From contig NZ_JQKB01000006.1 in NCBI RefSeq assembly GCF_000745835.1, forward strand, positions 1 through 64,000: a DNA stretch of 64,000 bases, given 5' to 3'. This DNA is from Belnapia moabensis DSM 16746 (lineage in GTDB: Bacteria; Pseudomonadota; Alphaproteobacteria; Acetobacterales; Acetobacteraceae). Shown in pieces: positions 9,527 to 17,791 of this stretch. The translations under genes were made by a program, and so were the position numbers. The notes beneath the pieces are model-generated. The model was given only the letters and a program-made list of their open reading frames with translations, was not told where the DNA came from and ran no database searches. Position 1 is the first letter of the stretch. Every line of letters starts with the position of its first letter.

Positions 9527-10494
9527 CGGAACGGCTGACCCCGGCCGGGCTGGACCGCGCCGCCGCCCTGCTGCGGGACGGCGCCCTCGTCGCCTTCCCG
9601 ACCGAGACGGTCTACGGCCTCGGCGCCGATGCGCGGAACGCCCGCGCCGTCGCCGGCATCTTCGGAGCCAAGGGGCGGCCGCATTTCAATCCGCTGATCT
9701 GCCACTATCCGGAGGCCGAGGCCGCCTTCGCCGAGGTCCGCGCCGACGACCGCGCCCGCCGCCTCGCCGCCTGGTTCTGGCCCGGCCCGCTGACGCTGGT
9801 GCTGCCGCGCCGGCCTGACTGCCGGGTGGACCTGCTGGCCGGCGCCGGGCTGGATACGCTGGCGGTGCGGGTGCCGGCGCATCCGACCGCGCTCGCCCTG
9901 CTGCGGGCCGCCGGCGTGCCGGTGGCGGCGCCCTCGGCCAACCGCTCCGGCCAGGTCAGCCCGACCACGGCGGAGCATGTGCTCGCCGGCCTTGGCGGCC
10001 GGATCGCCGCGGTGCTGGATGACGGGCCCTGCGCGGTGGGCGTCGAATCGACCGTGCTGGACCTGACCGGCGCCGGACCGGTCCTGCTCCGCCCAGGCGG
10101 GGTGCCGGTGGAGGCGATCGAGGCGGAGCTCGGCCCGGTCGGGCGGGCGCTGCCGCTCTCCGCTGCGGCGGCAACGGCTTCGTTGCGCTCGCCGGGGATG
10201 CTGCTCTCGCACTACGCCCCAGGCCTGCCGGTGCGGCTCGGCGCCACCGCGGTCGCCCCGGACGAGGCGCTGCTCGCCTTCGGCCCGGCCCTGCCCGGTG
10301 CCGCCGTAACCTGGAACCTCTCCGAGGAAGGCGACCTGCGCGAAGCGGCCTCGCGCCTTTTTGCCGGGCTGCGTTGGCTCGACGAGGAGGGTACTGCGCG
10401 CGGCTGTCCCGGCATCGCCGCCATGCCGGTGCCGGAGACAGGGCTCGGCGCGGCGATCAACGACAGGCTGACGCGCGCGGCGGCGCCGCGCTGA
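9523..10494 (+). CDS. tsaC: L-threonylcarbamoyladenylate synthase (Sua5/YrdC/TsaC)
   Basis: Makes threonylcarbamoyl-AMP from threonine, bicarbonate and ATP, the first step of t6A37 modification of ANN-decoding tRNAs. The YrdC domain is clear: LVAFPTETVYGLGADARNARAV (about 22-43), KGRPHFNPLICH, WFWPGPLTLVLPR, RVPAHPTAL, APSANRSGQVSPTTAEHV and VESTVLDL. A C-terminal Sua5 domain follows (LRSPGMLLSHYAPGLPV to the end), so this is the long Sua5 form (323 aa). The ATG overlaps the previous stop. Confidence 0.94.
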   Translation: MTERLTPAGLDRAAALLRDGALVAFPTETVYGLGADARNARAVAGIFGAKGRPHFNPLICHYPEAEAAFAEVRADDRARRLAAWFWPGPLTLVLPRRPDCRVDLLAGAGLDTLAVRVPAHPTALALLRAAGVPVAAPSANRSGQVSPTTAEHVLAGLGGRIAAVLDDGPCAVGVESTVLDLTGAGPVLLRPGGVPVEAIEAELGPVGRALPLSAAAATASLRSPGMLLSHYAPGLPVRLGATAVAPDEALLAFGPALPGAAVTWNLSEEGDLREAASRLFAGLRWLDEEGTARGCPGIAAMPVPETGLGAAINDRLTRAAAPR

Positions 10495-10496
10495 GG

Positions 10497-11324
10497 TCAG
10501 GACCCGGCGGCCAGCCAGATCTCCATCCGTCCCGCAGGCAGGTTGGGAAAGGCCGTCTCGAGGTTGACGATCTGCGCCTCGGCCAGGCGTGGATCGGTGG
10601 GGCGCATCCTCTCCTGCAAGGCCCGGGCCTTGTCGGCATCCCCGGCGCGGTAGATGCGGATCTGGTCGCGGCCCGGCGCCTGACGGACACCTTCGATCCC
10701 AGGCGCGGCGAAGCCCGTGCCCGGCGCGGCCAGCGCCTTCTGCACCGACATCGCCCGTTGCTCGGCAGCATCCGCTCCGCGCTGGTATTGGATGAATACG
10801 GTGGTCGTGCCGCCGGGTACCGCCGGCGCGGGCCGCGGCACGAGGTAATTCGGCGTCTCGCCCGGCTGGGACGGCTTGGCATTCAAGACCCGCCCAGGCC
10901 CATCCGTCGTTTCGATATCGCCGCCGCATTCCACCCGAACACGCCGACCGACTTCGCCATAGATCAACACGGCCATCCTTCGCGTGCCGTCCTGGGCTGC
11001 GCTGGAGACGCCCATCTCCAGCTCCCGATCCACCGCCTGCCTGTCCAGACCGGCAAGGGCCAGCGTGGCCTGGGCATAAAGTAGCGCGTCGAAGCGCCGT
11101 CCCGGATCGCACGGCTTCTCGCCCGCGATCCGCTCGAAATACAACCGGGCGATGGTGACCTGGTTGTCGAAGTCTTCCTTCTTCGCCCGCGCGTCCCGGT
11201 CGTTCCAGTAGATCCAAGCATTGAACAGGCTGACCGCAGCACCGCCGAGGCCACCGACCAACCCGATCACCGGGCCGATCTGCTCGACGAGGGATTTCCG
11301 CGGCGCGGCTGCCGGGTCCGGCAT
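10497..11324 (-). CDS. Hypothetical membrane-anchored protein with SPOR-like C-terminal repeats
   Basis: Family not recognised. Residues about 10-38 (LVEQIGPVIGLVGGLGGAAVSLFNAWIYW) form a single membrane segment, followed by a charged stretch DRDARAKKEDFDNQ. The middle has isolated cysteines (GEKPCDPGRRFD, VECGGDIETTD). The C-terminal part has two blocks resembling SPOR-type sequence (TTVFIQYQRGADAAEQRAMSV and DQIRIYRAGDADKARALQERM). The ATG at 11324 has AGGAGG 5 bases upstream, which makes the GTG at 11330 unlikely. It ends 2 bp from tsaC tail to tail, and shares the minus strand with the VOC gene 10 bp upstream. A periplasmic-facing stress or envelope role is a guess. Confidence 0.65.
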   Translation of the reverse strand: MPDPAAAPRKSLVEQIGPVIGLVGGLGGAAVSLFNAWIYWNDRDARAKKEDFDNQVTIARLYFERIAGEKPCDPGRRFDALLYAQATLALAGLDRQAVDRELEMGVSSAAQDGTRRMAVLIYGEVGRRVRVECGGDIETTDGPGRVLNAKPSQPGETPNYLVPRPAPAVPGGTTTVFIQYQRGADAAEQRAMSVQKALAAPGTGFAAPGIEGVRQAPGRDQIRIYRAGDADKARALQERMRPTDPRLAEAQIVNLETAFPNLPAGRMEIWLAAGS

Positions 11325-11334
11325 TGGCACCTCC

Positions 11335-11718
11335 TCAGGCGGAGCTGCGCTCCAGCAGCTCGATCGAGATGTTCTCCGGCCCGCGGATGAAGCAGATGCG
11401 AATGCCGGGGCGCGGCGAATTCGGCTCCATGGTGAATTGCACGCCCTTGGCCTTCAGCCCCGCCACCGCCTCGTCCAACCCCGTGACGCTCAGGCCGAAA
11501 TGGTCGATGCCCTGATAGGGCGCCGAGGGTGGCGCGGCCGCTTCGGCATCGGCCTGGATGATGAAGACATCCTGCCCGCCGACCTTCATGTCGATGCGCG
11601 GCTTGCCCTGCTGCATCGAGCGAATGACCTCGGCCCCCAGCATCTCCTCGAACCAGGCGGCGGTCGCCTCCGGGTCCGGGCTGCGGAGATGCACATGGTC
11701 GAAGCTGTATTGCGGCAT
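11335..11718 (-). CDS. VOC/glyoxalase-like domain protein
   Basis: A 127-residue vicinal-oxygen-chelate fold protein, with one bleomycin-resistance/glyoxalase module made of two beta-alpha-beta-beta-beta units. Candidate metal ligands are the His in FDHVHLRSPDPEATAAWFEEML, the His in YQGIDHFGLSVTGLDEAVAGL and the Glu near the end in PENISIELLER. This spacing matches VOC metal enzymes such as lactoylglutathione lyase or dioxygenases, but the substrate cannot be told. It probably forms an operon with the downstream membrane protein; the DUF2786 gene is divergent with an 82-bp gap. Confidence 0.8.
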   Translation of the reverse strand: MPQYSFDHVHLRSPDPEATAAWFEEMLGAEVIRSMQQGKPRIDMKVGGQDVFIIQADAEAAAPPSAPYQGIDHFGLSVTGLDEAVAGLKAKGVQFTMEPNSPRPGIRICFIRGPENISIELLERSSA

Positions 11719-11800
11719 GGTGTCCCCTCCCTATTGCGCCGAGCCTAGCGCCGCCACGCCGCCCTTGACCATCGCCCGGACGCCGCCTCATCTGCCCGGG

Positions 11801-12532
11801 ATGGACCAGCAGAGCGAACTCGCCAAGGTGAAGGCCCGCATCCGGGCCCTCGCCGCCAAGACCGTCGAACGCGGCTGTTCCGAGGCGGAGGCGATGGCGG
11901 CGGCGGCCAAGGTCGGCGAGTTGCTTGAGGTCTACGGCCTCTCCATGGGCGAGGTGGAGCTGCGCGAGGAGGCATGCATCCAGGCGCGGCTGCCGGTCCA
12001 GGGCACGGCGCGCATCGCGCTGCGCTGGCTCTTCCCCTCCGTGCTCCGCCTGTGCGAATGCCGCGGCTGGACCGACGGGCGGGAGGATTTCGTCCTCTAC
12101 GGCCTGGAACCGGATGTGCAGATGGCGGAATACCTCCTTCGGGTCATCGAGGGCGCCCTCGCCTTCGAGGAGGCGCGCTACCGCCGCAGCCCCGCCTATC
12201 GCGACAACCCGCTGCCCGGCCAAGCCATTCTGCGCAGCTTCCGCTACGGCTTCGCCGACCGCGTGGCCAAGCGCCTCGATGCCATGGCCGAGGAGCGCCA
12301 GGCTGCTGCCGAGGCGCGGCAGGCGACGACCTCCACCGGCACTGCCCTGGTGCTGGCGAAGGAGCGGAAGGTCGAGGAGGGATTCCGCGGCCTCGGCATC
12401 CGCCTGCGCAGCGTGACCAGCACGGCGACGGTGCGCGACCGCGGCGCCTGGGGCCATGGCGCCGCGGCTGGCGGCCGGGTCGGGCTGAACCGCCCGGTCG
12501 GCGCCGACCCGGGGGCCAGGCGCCTGAAGTGA
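11801..12532 (+). CDS. DUF2786 domain-containing protein
   Basis: The N-terminal 45 residues (ELAKVKARIRALAAKTVERGCSEAEAMAAAAKVGELLEVYGLSMGEV) match the DUF2786 helical module. The following region (ALRWLFPSVLRLCECRGW, LYGLEPDVQMAEYLLRVIEGAL, ILRSFRYGFADRVAKRL) is typical of its long C-terminal companion, found in phage-like and chromosomal proteins of unknown function. 243 aa. The ATG at 11801 starts the domain. The stop overlaps the GTG start of the next gene, a zincin-type metalloprotease, indicating translational coupling and a joint function. Confidence 0.82.
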   Translation: MDQQSELAKVKARIRALAAKTVERGCSEAEAMAAAAKVGELLEVYGLSMGEVELREEACIQARLPVQGTARIALRWLFPSVLRLCECRGWTDGREDFVLYGLEPDVQMAEYLLRVIEGALAFEEARYRRSPAYRDNPLPGQAILRSFRYGFADRVAKRLDAMAEERQAAAEARQATTSTGTALVLAKERKVEEGFRGLGIRLRSVTSTATVRDRGAWGHGAAAGGRVGLNRPVGADPGARRLK

Positions 12533-12963
12533 GCCGCAGCGACGCCGAGGCCCGCCGCCTCTACGCCTGGGAGGACCGGGTGGTGGCGCCACGCGACACC
12601 TCGCTCGTGCCCTTCGCGCAGCTGCAGGGTCTGGTCGATCATGTCTGGTCGGCAGAAGGGCTGCGCTACCCGCCGCGCGTCAGATCCCTGCCCCGCCAGG
12701 CCCGCCGCACCGTCGCCCGTGCCACGCGGCTGGCGATCGAGGCGCCTTCCGAGCTGCCGAGCTGGATTCTTCTGCATGAGCTGGCGCATGCCATGACGAG
12801 CACGGCGGAGGGCGATAGCGTGGGCCACGGCCCGGCCTTCGTCGGCCTCTATCTCCGGCTGCTGGTCCGCCATGCGCGGATGCCGGAGGCCGAACTCACC
12901 GCCTCGCTCCGCGCCGCCGGGATCGGGTTCGACCCCGCGGCGCGGCCCGTCTTCCTGGATTAA
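12529..12963 (+). CDS. Putative zinc metalloprotease (HExxH, SprT/TIGR04338-like)
   Basis: A short (144 aa) zincin-like protein. The motif LLHELAHAMT gives HExxH with the catalytic Glu, and a third ligand is probably the His in SVGHGPAFVGLYLRLL, 14 residues downstream. The pattern resembles the small putative metallohydrolases of mycobacteria (Rv0185 type), which I recall as lying beside a DUF2786 gene; that comparison is from memory. The GTG start at 12529 overlaps the preceding TGA. There is no signal peptide, so it acts in the cytoplasm. The target is unknown. Its stop overlaps the end of manC by 4 bp tail to tail. Confidence 0.75.
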   Translation: MSRSDAEARRLYAWEDRVVAPRDTSLVPFAQLQGLVDHVWSAEGLRYPPRVRSLPRQARRTVARATRLAIEAPSELPSWILLHELAHAMTSTAEGDSVGHGPAFVGLYLRLLVRHARMPEAELTASLRAAGIGFDPAARPVFLD

Positions 12964-14375
12964 GTCCGCCCGTAGGTATCCTCGAAGCGGACGATGTCGT
13001 CCTCGCCGAGATAGGAGCCGACCTGCACCTCGATGAGCGTCAGCGGGATCATCCCCGGATTTTCCATCCGGTGGACGCAGCCGAGCGGCAGGTAGATACT
13101 TTCGTTCTCGCGCAGCATGATGTTCTCGCCGTCGCGGTGGACGATCGCCGTGCCATGCACCACCACCCAGTGCTCGGCGCGGTGGAAGTGCTTCTGCAGC
13201 GAGAGCTTCTGTCCCGGCCGGACCTGGATGCGCTTGACCTGGAAGCGGTCGCCCTGGATCAGCCCCTCATAGTTGCCCCAGGGACGGTAGACGCGGCGAT
13301 GCTCCGTCGCTTCCTTCTGCCCGGCGCGGCGGAGCTGGTCGACCAGCAGCTTCACATCCTGCGCCCGGTCCCGCGGCATGGCGAGCACGGCATCATCCGT
13401 GGTGACGATGACGACATCCTTCAGCCCGACCACGCCGGTGAGGATGCCCTCCGACCGCACCAGGCATCCCTCGGCATCGACCAGCGAGACCGGCCCGCTG
13501 ACGACATTGCCGCGCCCGTCCTTCGCGCCGACTTCCCAGAGCGCCGCCCAGGAGCCGAGATCGGACCAGCCGATATCCGCCGGCACCACCGCGGCAAGGG
13601 AGGTCTTCTCCATCACCGCATAGTCGATGGAGATGGCCGGCGCCGCGCCGAAGGCCTGGGCGCCGAGGCGGACGAAATCGAGGTCCCGCTTCGCCTCGGC
13701 CATGGCGGCGCTGACGCTACGCACCACCTCGGGGGCGAAGCGCTCCAGCTCGGCAAGCAGCGTCGCGGCGGTGGCGACGAACATGCCGCTGTTCCAGAGG
13801 TGCCGGCCATCGGCCAGCAGGTCGGCCGCCTTGGCAGCATCCGGCTTCTCGATGAAACGCTCGAGCCGCATGACGCCCGGCGCCTCGGCCAGCTCGGCGC
13901 CGGGCTCGATATAGCCATAGCCGGTCTCCGGCGCGGTCGGCCGCATGCCGAAGGTGACGATGCGCCCGGCCCGCGCCGCGACCACGGCTTTCGCCAGGGC
14001 GGCATGCAGCGCCGGCACATCGGCGATGGCGGCATCGGCGGCCTTCACCCACAGCACGTTCTCGGGCGCCTGTTCGGCGATCAGCAGGGCGGCGGCGGCG
14101 ATGGCCGGGGCACTGTTCCGCCCGACCGGCTCCAGCAGGATCCGTGGCGCCTCGACCTTCGCCTCGCGCAACTGCTCGGCCACCAGGAAGCGATGCGCCT
14201 CGTTGCAGACGACGACGGGCGGCGCGAATTCCGTGCCCATGGCCCGGCCGGCGGTCTGCTGCAGCATGGTCTCGCTGCCGAGCAGCGGCCAGAATTGCTT
14301 CGGATACCCCTCGCGCGAGAGCGGCCAGAGCCGCGTCCCCGTTCCGCCTGATAAAATGACAGGCACGATTGCCAC
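12960..14375 (-). CDS. manC: Mannose-1-phosphate guanylyltransferase / mannose-6-phosphate isomerase
   Basis: Bifunctional type-II PMI/GMP enzyme making GDP-mannose for exopolysaccharide or lipopolysaccharide. The nucleotidyltransferase domain shows VILSGGTGTRLWPLSREGYPKQF at residues 6-28, LLEPVGRNSAPAIAAAAL near 82 and FIEKPDAAKAADLL near 175. The C-terminal cupin isomerase domain has RPWGNYEGLIQGDRFQVKRI, PGQKLSLQKHFHRAEHWVVVHGTA and ENESIYLPLGCVHRMENPG with the metal-binding histidines. Length (471 aa) is normal. It follows the regulator gene on the same strand with a 63-bp gap and lies near a GT4 glycosyltransferase, consistent with a polysaccharide locus. Confidence 0.95.
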   Translation of the reverse strand: MAIVPVILSGGTGTRLWPLSREGYPKQFWPLLGSETMLQQTAGRAMGTEFAPPVVVCNEAHRFLVAEQLREAKVEAPRILLEPVGRNSAPAIAAAALLIAEQAPENVLWVKAADAAIADVPALHAALAKAVVAARAGRIVTFGMRPTAPETGYGYIEPGAELAEAPGVMRLERFIEKPDAAKAADLLADGRHLWNSGMFVATAATLLAELERFAPEVVRSVSAAMAEAKRDLDFVRLGAQAFGAAPAISIDYAVMEKTSLAAVVPADIGWSDLGSWAALWEVGAKDGRGNVVSGPVSLVDAEGCLVRSEGILTGVVGLKDVVIVTTDDAVLAMPRDRAQDVKLLVDQLRRAGQKEATEHRRVYRPWGNYEGLIQGDRFQVKRIQVRPGQKLSLQKHFHRAEHWVVVHGTAIVHRDGENIMLRENESIYLPLGCVHRMENPGMIPLTLIEVQVGSYLGEDDIVRFEDTYGRT

Positions 14376-14438
14376 AATGCTTCTCCGTGGTGTTTGCCGC
14401 CAACTACACCGGAAAGATGGTCGGAAACAGGGCGAAGA

Positions 14439-15149
14439 TCAGGCGACCCTGAGGCCGCAATCGGCGAAGCCGGCGAACATGTAGCCGGCGCCGCGCACGG
14501 TCTTGATGCAATCCTGCTGCGTGAGGCCGAGCTTCCGCCGCAGCCGCAGCACGAGATTGTCGACCGTCCGGTCCTCGGCGCGGAAAGGCCGGCGGAAGAC
14601 GGCGCGGGCGATGGCATCCCGGCTGATCGGCTTGCCGCGATGCTCCACCAGCTGCCACATCAGGTCGTATTCGGCGGTGGTGAGGGCGCATTCAGAGCCG
14701 TCCGGCCGTAGCAGCTGCCGGCGCTGGGGGATCAAGCGCCAGCCATCGACGGAGATCGCGGGCTCGGCCTGCACGGTGCCCCATTCACCCCGCCGCAGCA
14801 CGGCGCGGATGCGAGCCAATAGGGCGCGCGGCGGCAGGTCGCGGTCGACCAGGTCATCGGCACCGGCTTCCAGCACCATGATCTCGCTGAGATCATCCCC
14901 GCGATTGGCGAGCACGATGCAGGGGATGACGGAAATTTCGCGGATGCGCCGCAGGGTTTGCAGTGCGCTCGCCGGCTTCTCCCCACCGCCGAGAAGGATG
15001 ATGCTGGGCGGCCGGTTCGGCAGGCGGGCCAGTAACGGCTTCGGATCCTGGTGCAGTTCAGCCGGAAAGCCATGCTGATCGAAGAAACTCGCCAGTTTCC
15101 GACCGAAACCGGCATCCGTCTCAATGATCCCAAGCCCAAGCTGTTCCAT
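14439..15149 (-). CDS. OmpR/PhoB-like transcription factor with degenerate receiver domain
   Basis: DNA-binding response-regulator architecture: an N-terminal receiver-like domain (about 1-120) and a C-terminal winged helix (about 128-228: LTTAEYDLMWQLVEHRGKPISRDAIARAVFRR, then RTVDNLVLRLRRKLGL and IKTVRGAGYMF). The receiver has lost its phosphorylation site: the conserved Asp aligns with G54 (SIILLGGGEKP), the switch Thr with A81 (VLANRGDD) and the Lys with R103 (DDLVDRDLPPRALLARIR). Control is therefore probably not by a cognate kinase. The upstream 176-bp gap holds a TACAAT hexamer on the minus strand at 15255-15260 that could be a -10 element. It sits between polysaccharide genes manC and a glycosyltransferase. 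Confidence 0.85.
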   Translation of the reverse strand: MEQLGLGIIETDAGFGRKLASFFDQHGFPAELHQDPKPLLARLPNRPPSIILLGGGEKPASALQTLRRIREISVIPCIVLANRGDDLSEIMVLEAGADDLVDRDLPPRALLARIRAVLRRGEWGTVQAEPAISVDGWRLIPQRRQLLRPDGSECALTTAEYDLMWQLVEHRGKPISRDAIARAVFRRPFRAEDRTVDNLVLRLRRKLGLTQQDCIKTVRGAGYMFAGFADCGLRVA

Positions 15150-15325
15150 GCCAATCCCCTACGGCATCCCCGCAGCCGCCAGCGACCTCGGTCGTCAATC
15201 AGCGATTGAGCCAACGCCATAGTGTGCAGCGCAGCACGACTTGTCACTCCCCAAATTGTATCCCGAGTTTCCTCAACAAACTGTTACTCACTTTAAGGTT
15301 GGGTTTGAATTGATGCAGGGAATCG

Positions 15326-16561
15326 TCACGGAGCAGGGCGCCGTCCCGCGGCAACGGCATCGATCAGCGCCAGATGCTGCGGCAGGCAGACACTATCGAG
15401 ATCATAATGCTCCACCACGGTCCGTCGCGCCGCCTCCCTGAGCGGAGCGTAAGCGGCTGGGTCCTCGAGCGCCTGCACCACCGTCTCCGCCAGCTGATCC
15501 GGCGAGAAGAAATCGACCAGCAGCCCGTTCTTCCCATGCTCGATCACCTCCTGCACCGGGGCGGTGGCAGAGCCGATGACCAGGCAGCCGAGCGACATGC
15601 TCTCCAGCATCGACCAGGAGAGCACGAAGGGATAGGTCAGGTAGACATGGGCCATGCTGAGGCTGAGCAGGCCGAGCAGCGTCTCATGCGGCACCTTGCC
15701 GGTGAAATGCACGCGGGACAGGTCCAGCCGCTCGCCGAGTTCGGCCAGCAGCACCGCCTTCCAGCTCTCGCCTTCGCGCGGCTTGCTGCCGTAATGCGGG
15801 TCATCCCCGCCGACCAGGACGATCCGCGCCGCCGGCCGCCGTGCCAGGATCTCCGGCAGGGCGCGCATGAAGACATGGAAGCCGCGATAGGGCTCGAGCC
15901 CCCGCGCGACGAAGGTCACCACCTCGTCCCCCTCGGCGAAGGTGCATCCATCCGGCAGGGTGATGCGCCCCCCCTTCCGCCGGCGGATGGCATGGGTATC
16001 CACCCCCTCATGCACCACCGAGATCCGCTCCCGGGCCCAGTCGGGGAAGCGGCTGGCCTGCCATTGCGTCGGCGTCTGCCCCCAATCCGCCACCTGAAGC
16101 GAGACCAAATGGTTGGCGTTGAGGATGCGCACCCGACAGGCGTCATCCAGCGAGATCTGCCCAGGCGGGTCGAAGCCGACATCGGCGCCGGTCGAGTGGT
16201 AGTAGAATTCCCAGTAGTAGAGCAGCTTGGTCTCCGGCCAGACGTCGCGGAGGAAGAGCCCCTCCCCCCAGCCGGGATGGCAGCAGACGACATCCGGGGT
16301 GAAGCCCCGCTCCTTCAGGCTGAGCGCCGCCCGCGCCGCCTGCTGACCGCGATAGACGGCGTTCTCGAAGCGCCGGACATAGCGGTGCGTCTCCTTCGCC
16401 CCCGGATGCGGCGCCTTGTAGCGGAGGTGCTGGACCCCCGGCAGCGGCTCCCCCGGGTTCTCGCCGAGGCCGATCACCTGCATCCCCGACCGCCGGGCCA
16501 GGGCGCGGGCGACATGGCGGTACTGCGCCGGAAAATTCTGATGGACGAAGAGCACACGCAT
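15326..16561 (-). CDS. GT4-family glycosyltransferase
   Basis: GT-B glycosyltransferase of about 411 aa. The N-terminal domain begins MRVLFVHQNFPAQYRHVARAL, followed by PDVVCCHPGWGEGLFLRDVWPETKLLYYWEFYY, typical of a subgroup of GT4 enzymes in alphaproteobacteria and cyanobacteria. The donor domain shows VTFVARGLEPYRGFHVFMRALPEIL, RIVLVGGDDPHYG, VHFTGKVPHETLLGLLSLSMAHVYLTYPFVLSWSMLESMSLGCLVIGS with the donor-binding Glu. The frame is open to 16633, but the conserved domain starts at the ATG at 16561. Likely role: a sugar transfer in surface polysaccharide assembly, together with manC. Confidence 0.88.
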   Translation of the reverse strand: MRVLFVHQNFPAQYRHVARALARRSGMQVIGLGENPGEPLPGVQHLRYKAPHPGAKETHRYVRRFENAVYRGQQAARAALSLKERGFTPDVVCCHPGWGEGLFLRDVWPETKLLYYWEFYYHSTGADVGFDPPGQISLDDACRVRILNANHLVSLQVADWGQTPTQWQASRFPDWARERISVVHEGVDTHAIRRRKGGRITLPDGCTFAEGDEVVTFVARGLEPYRGFHVFMRALPEILARRPAARIVLVGGDDPHYGSKPREGESWKAVLLAELGERLDLSRVHFTGKVPHETLLGLLSLSMAHVYLTYPFVLSWSMLESMSLGCLVIGSATAPVQEVIEHGKNGLLVDFFSPDQLAETVVQALEDPAAYAPLREAARRTVVEHYDLDSVCLPQHLALIDAVAAGRRPAP

Positions 16562-16717
16562 CCTGGGATCGATCCTGTCGGCATTCACGGGGGCGTGGGG
16601 TCCGGTCTTGCCCGATCGGCCGGGGCAGGGCAAACGCTGCTTGCTCCCTTCCGCCTCCGGGCTGCACGAATCCGAGGGTGAGGCAACAACCGGCGCCGCC
16701 GCGCATTACGCGAGTGC

Positions 16718-16984
16718 ATGGAAGCCGCTCGCCCCAGGACCGACTGGTCCGTTCTCTCGACTCTCCTCCGCCTGGCCCAGCGCGAAGGCTGGCGCGTGGA
16801 ATTCGAGGCCGACCAGGTCCAGGTCTCTAGCCGCCGCGCCCGGCCCGGGGTCGTCGTCCTGCCCTCCCGCCTCATCCGCCATGCGCGGGCGAGCGGCTGG
16901 CAGGCAGCCATCGCCCCCGGCCGCATCGGCCTCCGCCACCCTTCGGTGCGCCAGGCGGTGACGCTCCGTCTCGGCGAGGGTTAA
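16718..16984 (+). CDS. Small hypothetical protein (88 aa)
   Basis: Not recognised. The frame has strongly GC-rich third positions like its neighbours, which supports coding. It looks like a compact alpha/beta protein: a helix (DWSVLSTLLRLAQREGWRVEFEA), a strand (DQVQVSSRRARPGVVVLPS), then LIRHARASGWQAAIAPGRIGLRHPSVRQAVTLRL. No signal peptide or membrane segment and no clear Shine-Dalgarno. It lies 33 bp before the CinA-like gene on the same strand and could be co-transcribed with it. Confidence 0.55.
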   Translation: MEAARPRTDWSVLSTLLRLAQREGWRVEFEADQVQVSSRRARPGVVVLPSRLIRHARASGWQAAIAPGRIGLRHPSVRQAVTLRLGEG

Positions 16985-17017
16985 GCTCTCCGCAACCTAC
17001 CCAGGGTCCGGAACGCC

Positions 17018-17791
17018 ATGACCGACAATCCAACCGCCTGCCTGCTCATCATCGGCAACGAAGTCCTCTCGGGCCGGACCCGCGACGCCAACCTGCAATT
17101 CCTGGCCACGCGCCTCGGCGAGCTCGGCATTCCGATGCGCGAGGCCCGCGTCATCCCCGACGTGCCGGAGACGATCATCGCCACGGTGAACGAGTGCCGG
17201 GCGAAGTTCACCCATGTCTTCACCACCGGCGGCATCGGCCCGACGCATGACGACATCACCAGCGAGTGCATCGCCCGCGCCTTCGGCGTGCCCTGGGAGG
17301 TGCATGAGGAGACGCGCGCCATCATGGCGGCCGACTATGCCCGGCGCGACCCGCCCGTCGAATTCAACGAGGCCCGCCTGCGCATGGCGACGCTGCCGCG
17401 CGGCGCCGTGCCCATCCGCTGCACGGAGACGACGGCGCCCGGCTTCAGCATGGGCAATGTGCATGTGATGGCGGGCGTGCCGCGCATCATGCGCTCCATG
17501 TTCGAGGCGCTTGCCCCCACGCTCGAGCGCGGCCGGCCGATCCTCTCCCATACCGTCCATGCCGATTACGTCTATGAAGGCCAGATCGCGGCGGGGCTGA
17601 CGGCGATCCAGCAGCAATACCCGGCGCTCGACCTCGGCAGCTATCCCTATTACCGCGGCAAGGGCGGCGGCGTCGCCCTCGTCGCCAAGGGCACCGAGGC
17701 GGAGGCTGTGGAGGCTGCCGCCGGGGCAATGCTCGCCCTGCTCGGCCAGTTCGGCACGGCGCATGAGGGCGAGCCGCCGCCGGAAGGCTAG
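17018..17791 (+). CDS. CinA-like molybdopterin-binding domain protein
   Basis: Matches the N-terminal (MoaB/MogA-like) domain of CinA: ACLLIIGNEVLSGRTRDANLQFLATRLGELGI, THVFTTGGIGPTHDDITSECIARAFG and APGFSMGNVHVMAGVPRIMRSMF. It lacks the C-terminal nicotinamide-nucleotide amidase domain of full CinA (257 aa against about 400). Full CinA hydrolyses ADP-ribose and NMN; the stand-alone form is a common, poorly characterised group in alphaproteobacteria. Its stop overlaps the end of the convergent aspartoacylase-like gene by 4 bp. Confidence 0.88.
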   Translation: MTDNPTACLLIIGNEVLSGRTRDANLQFLATRLGELGIPMREARVIPDVPETIIATVNECRAKFTHVFTTGGIGPTHDDITSECIARAFGVPWEVHEETRAIMAADYARRDPPVEFNEARLRMATLPRGAVPIRCTETTAPGFSMGNVHVMAGVPRIMRSMFEALAPTLERGRPILSHTVHADYVYEGQIAAGLTAIQQQYPALDLGSYPYYRGKGGGVALVAKGTEAEAVEAAAGAMLALLGQFGTAHEGEPPPEG

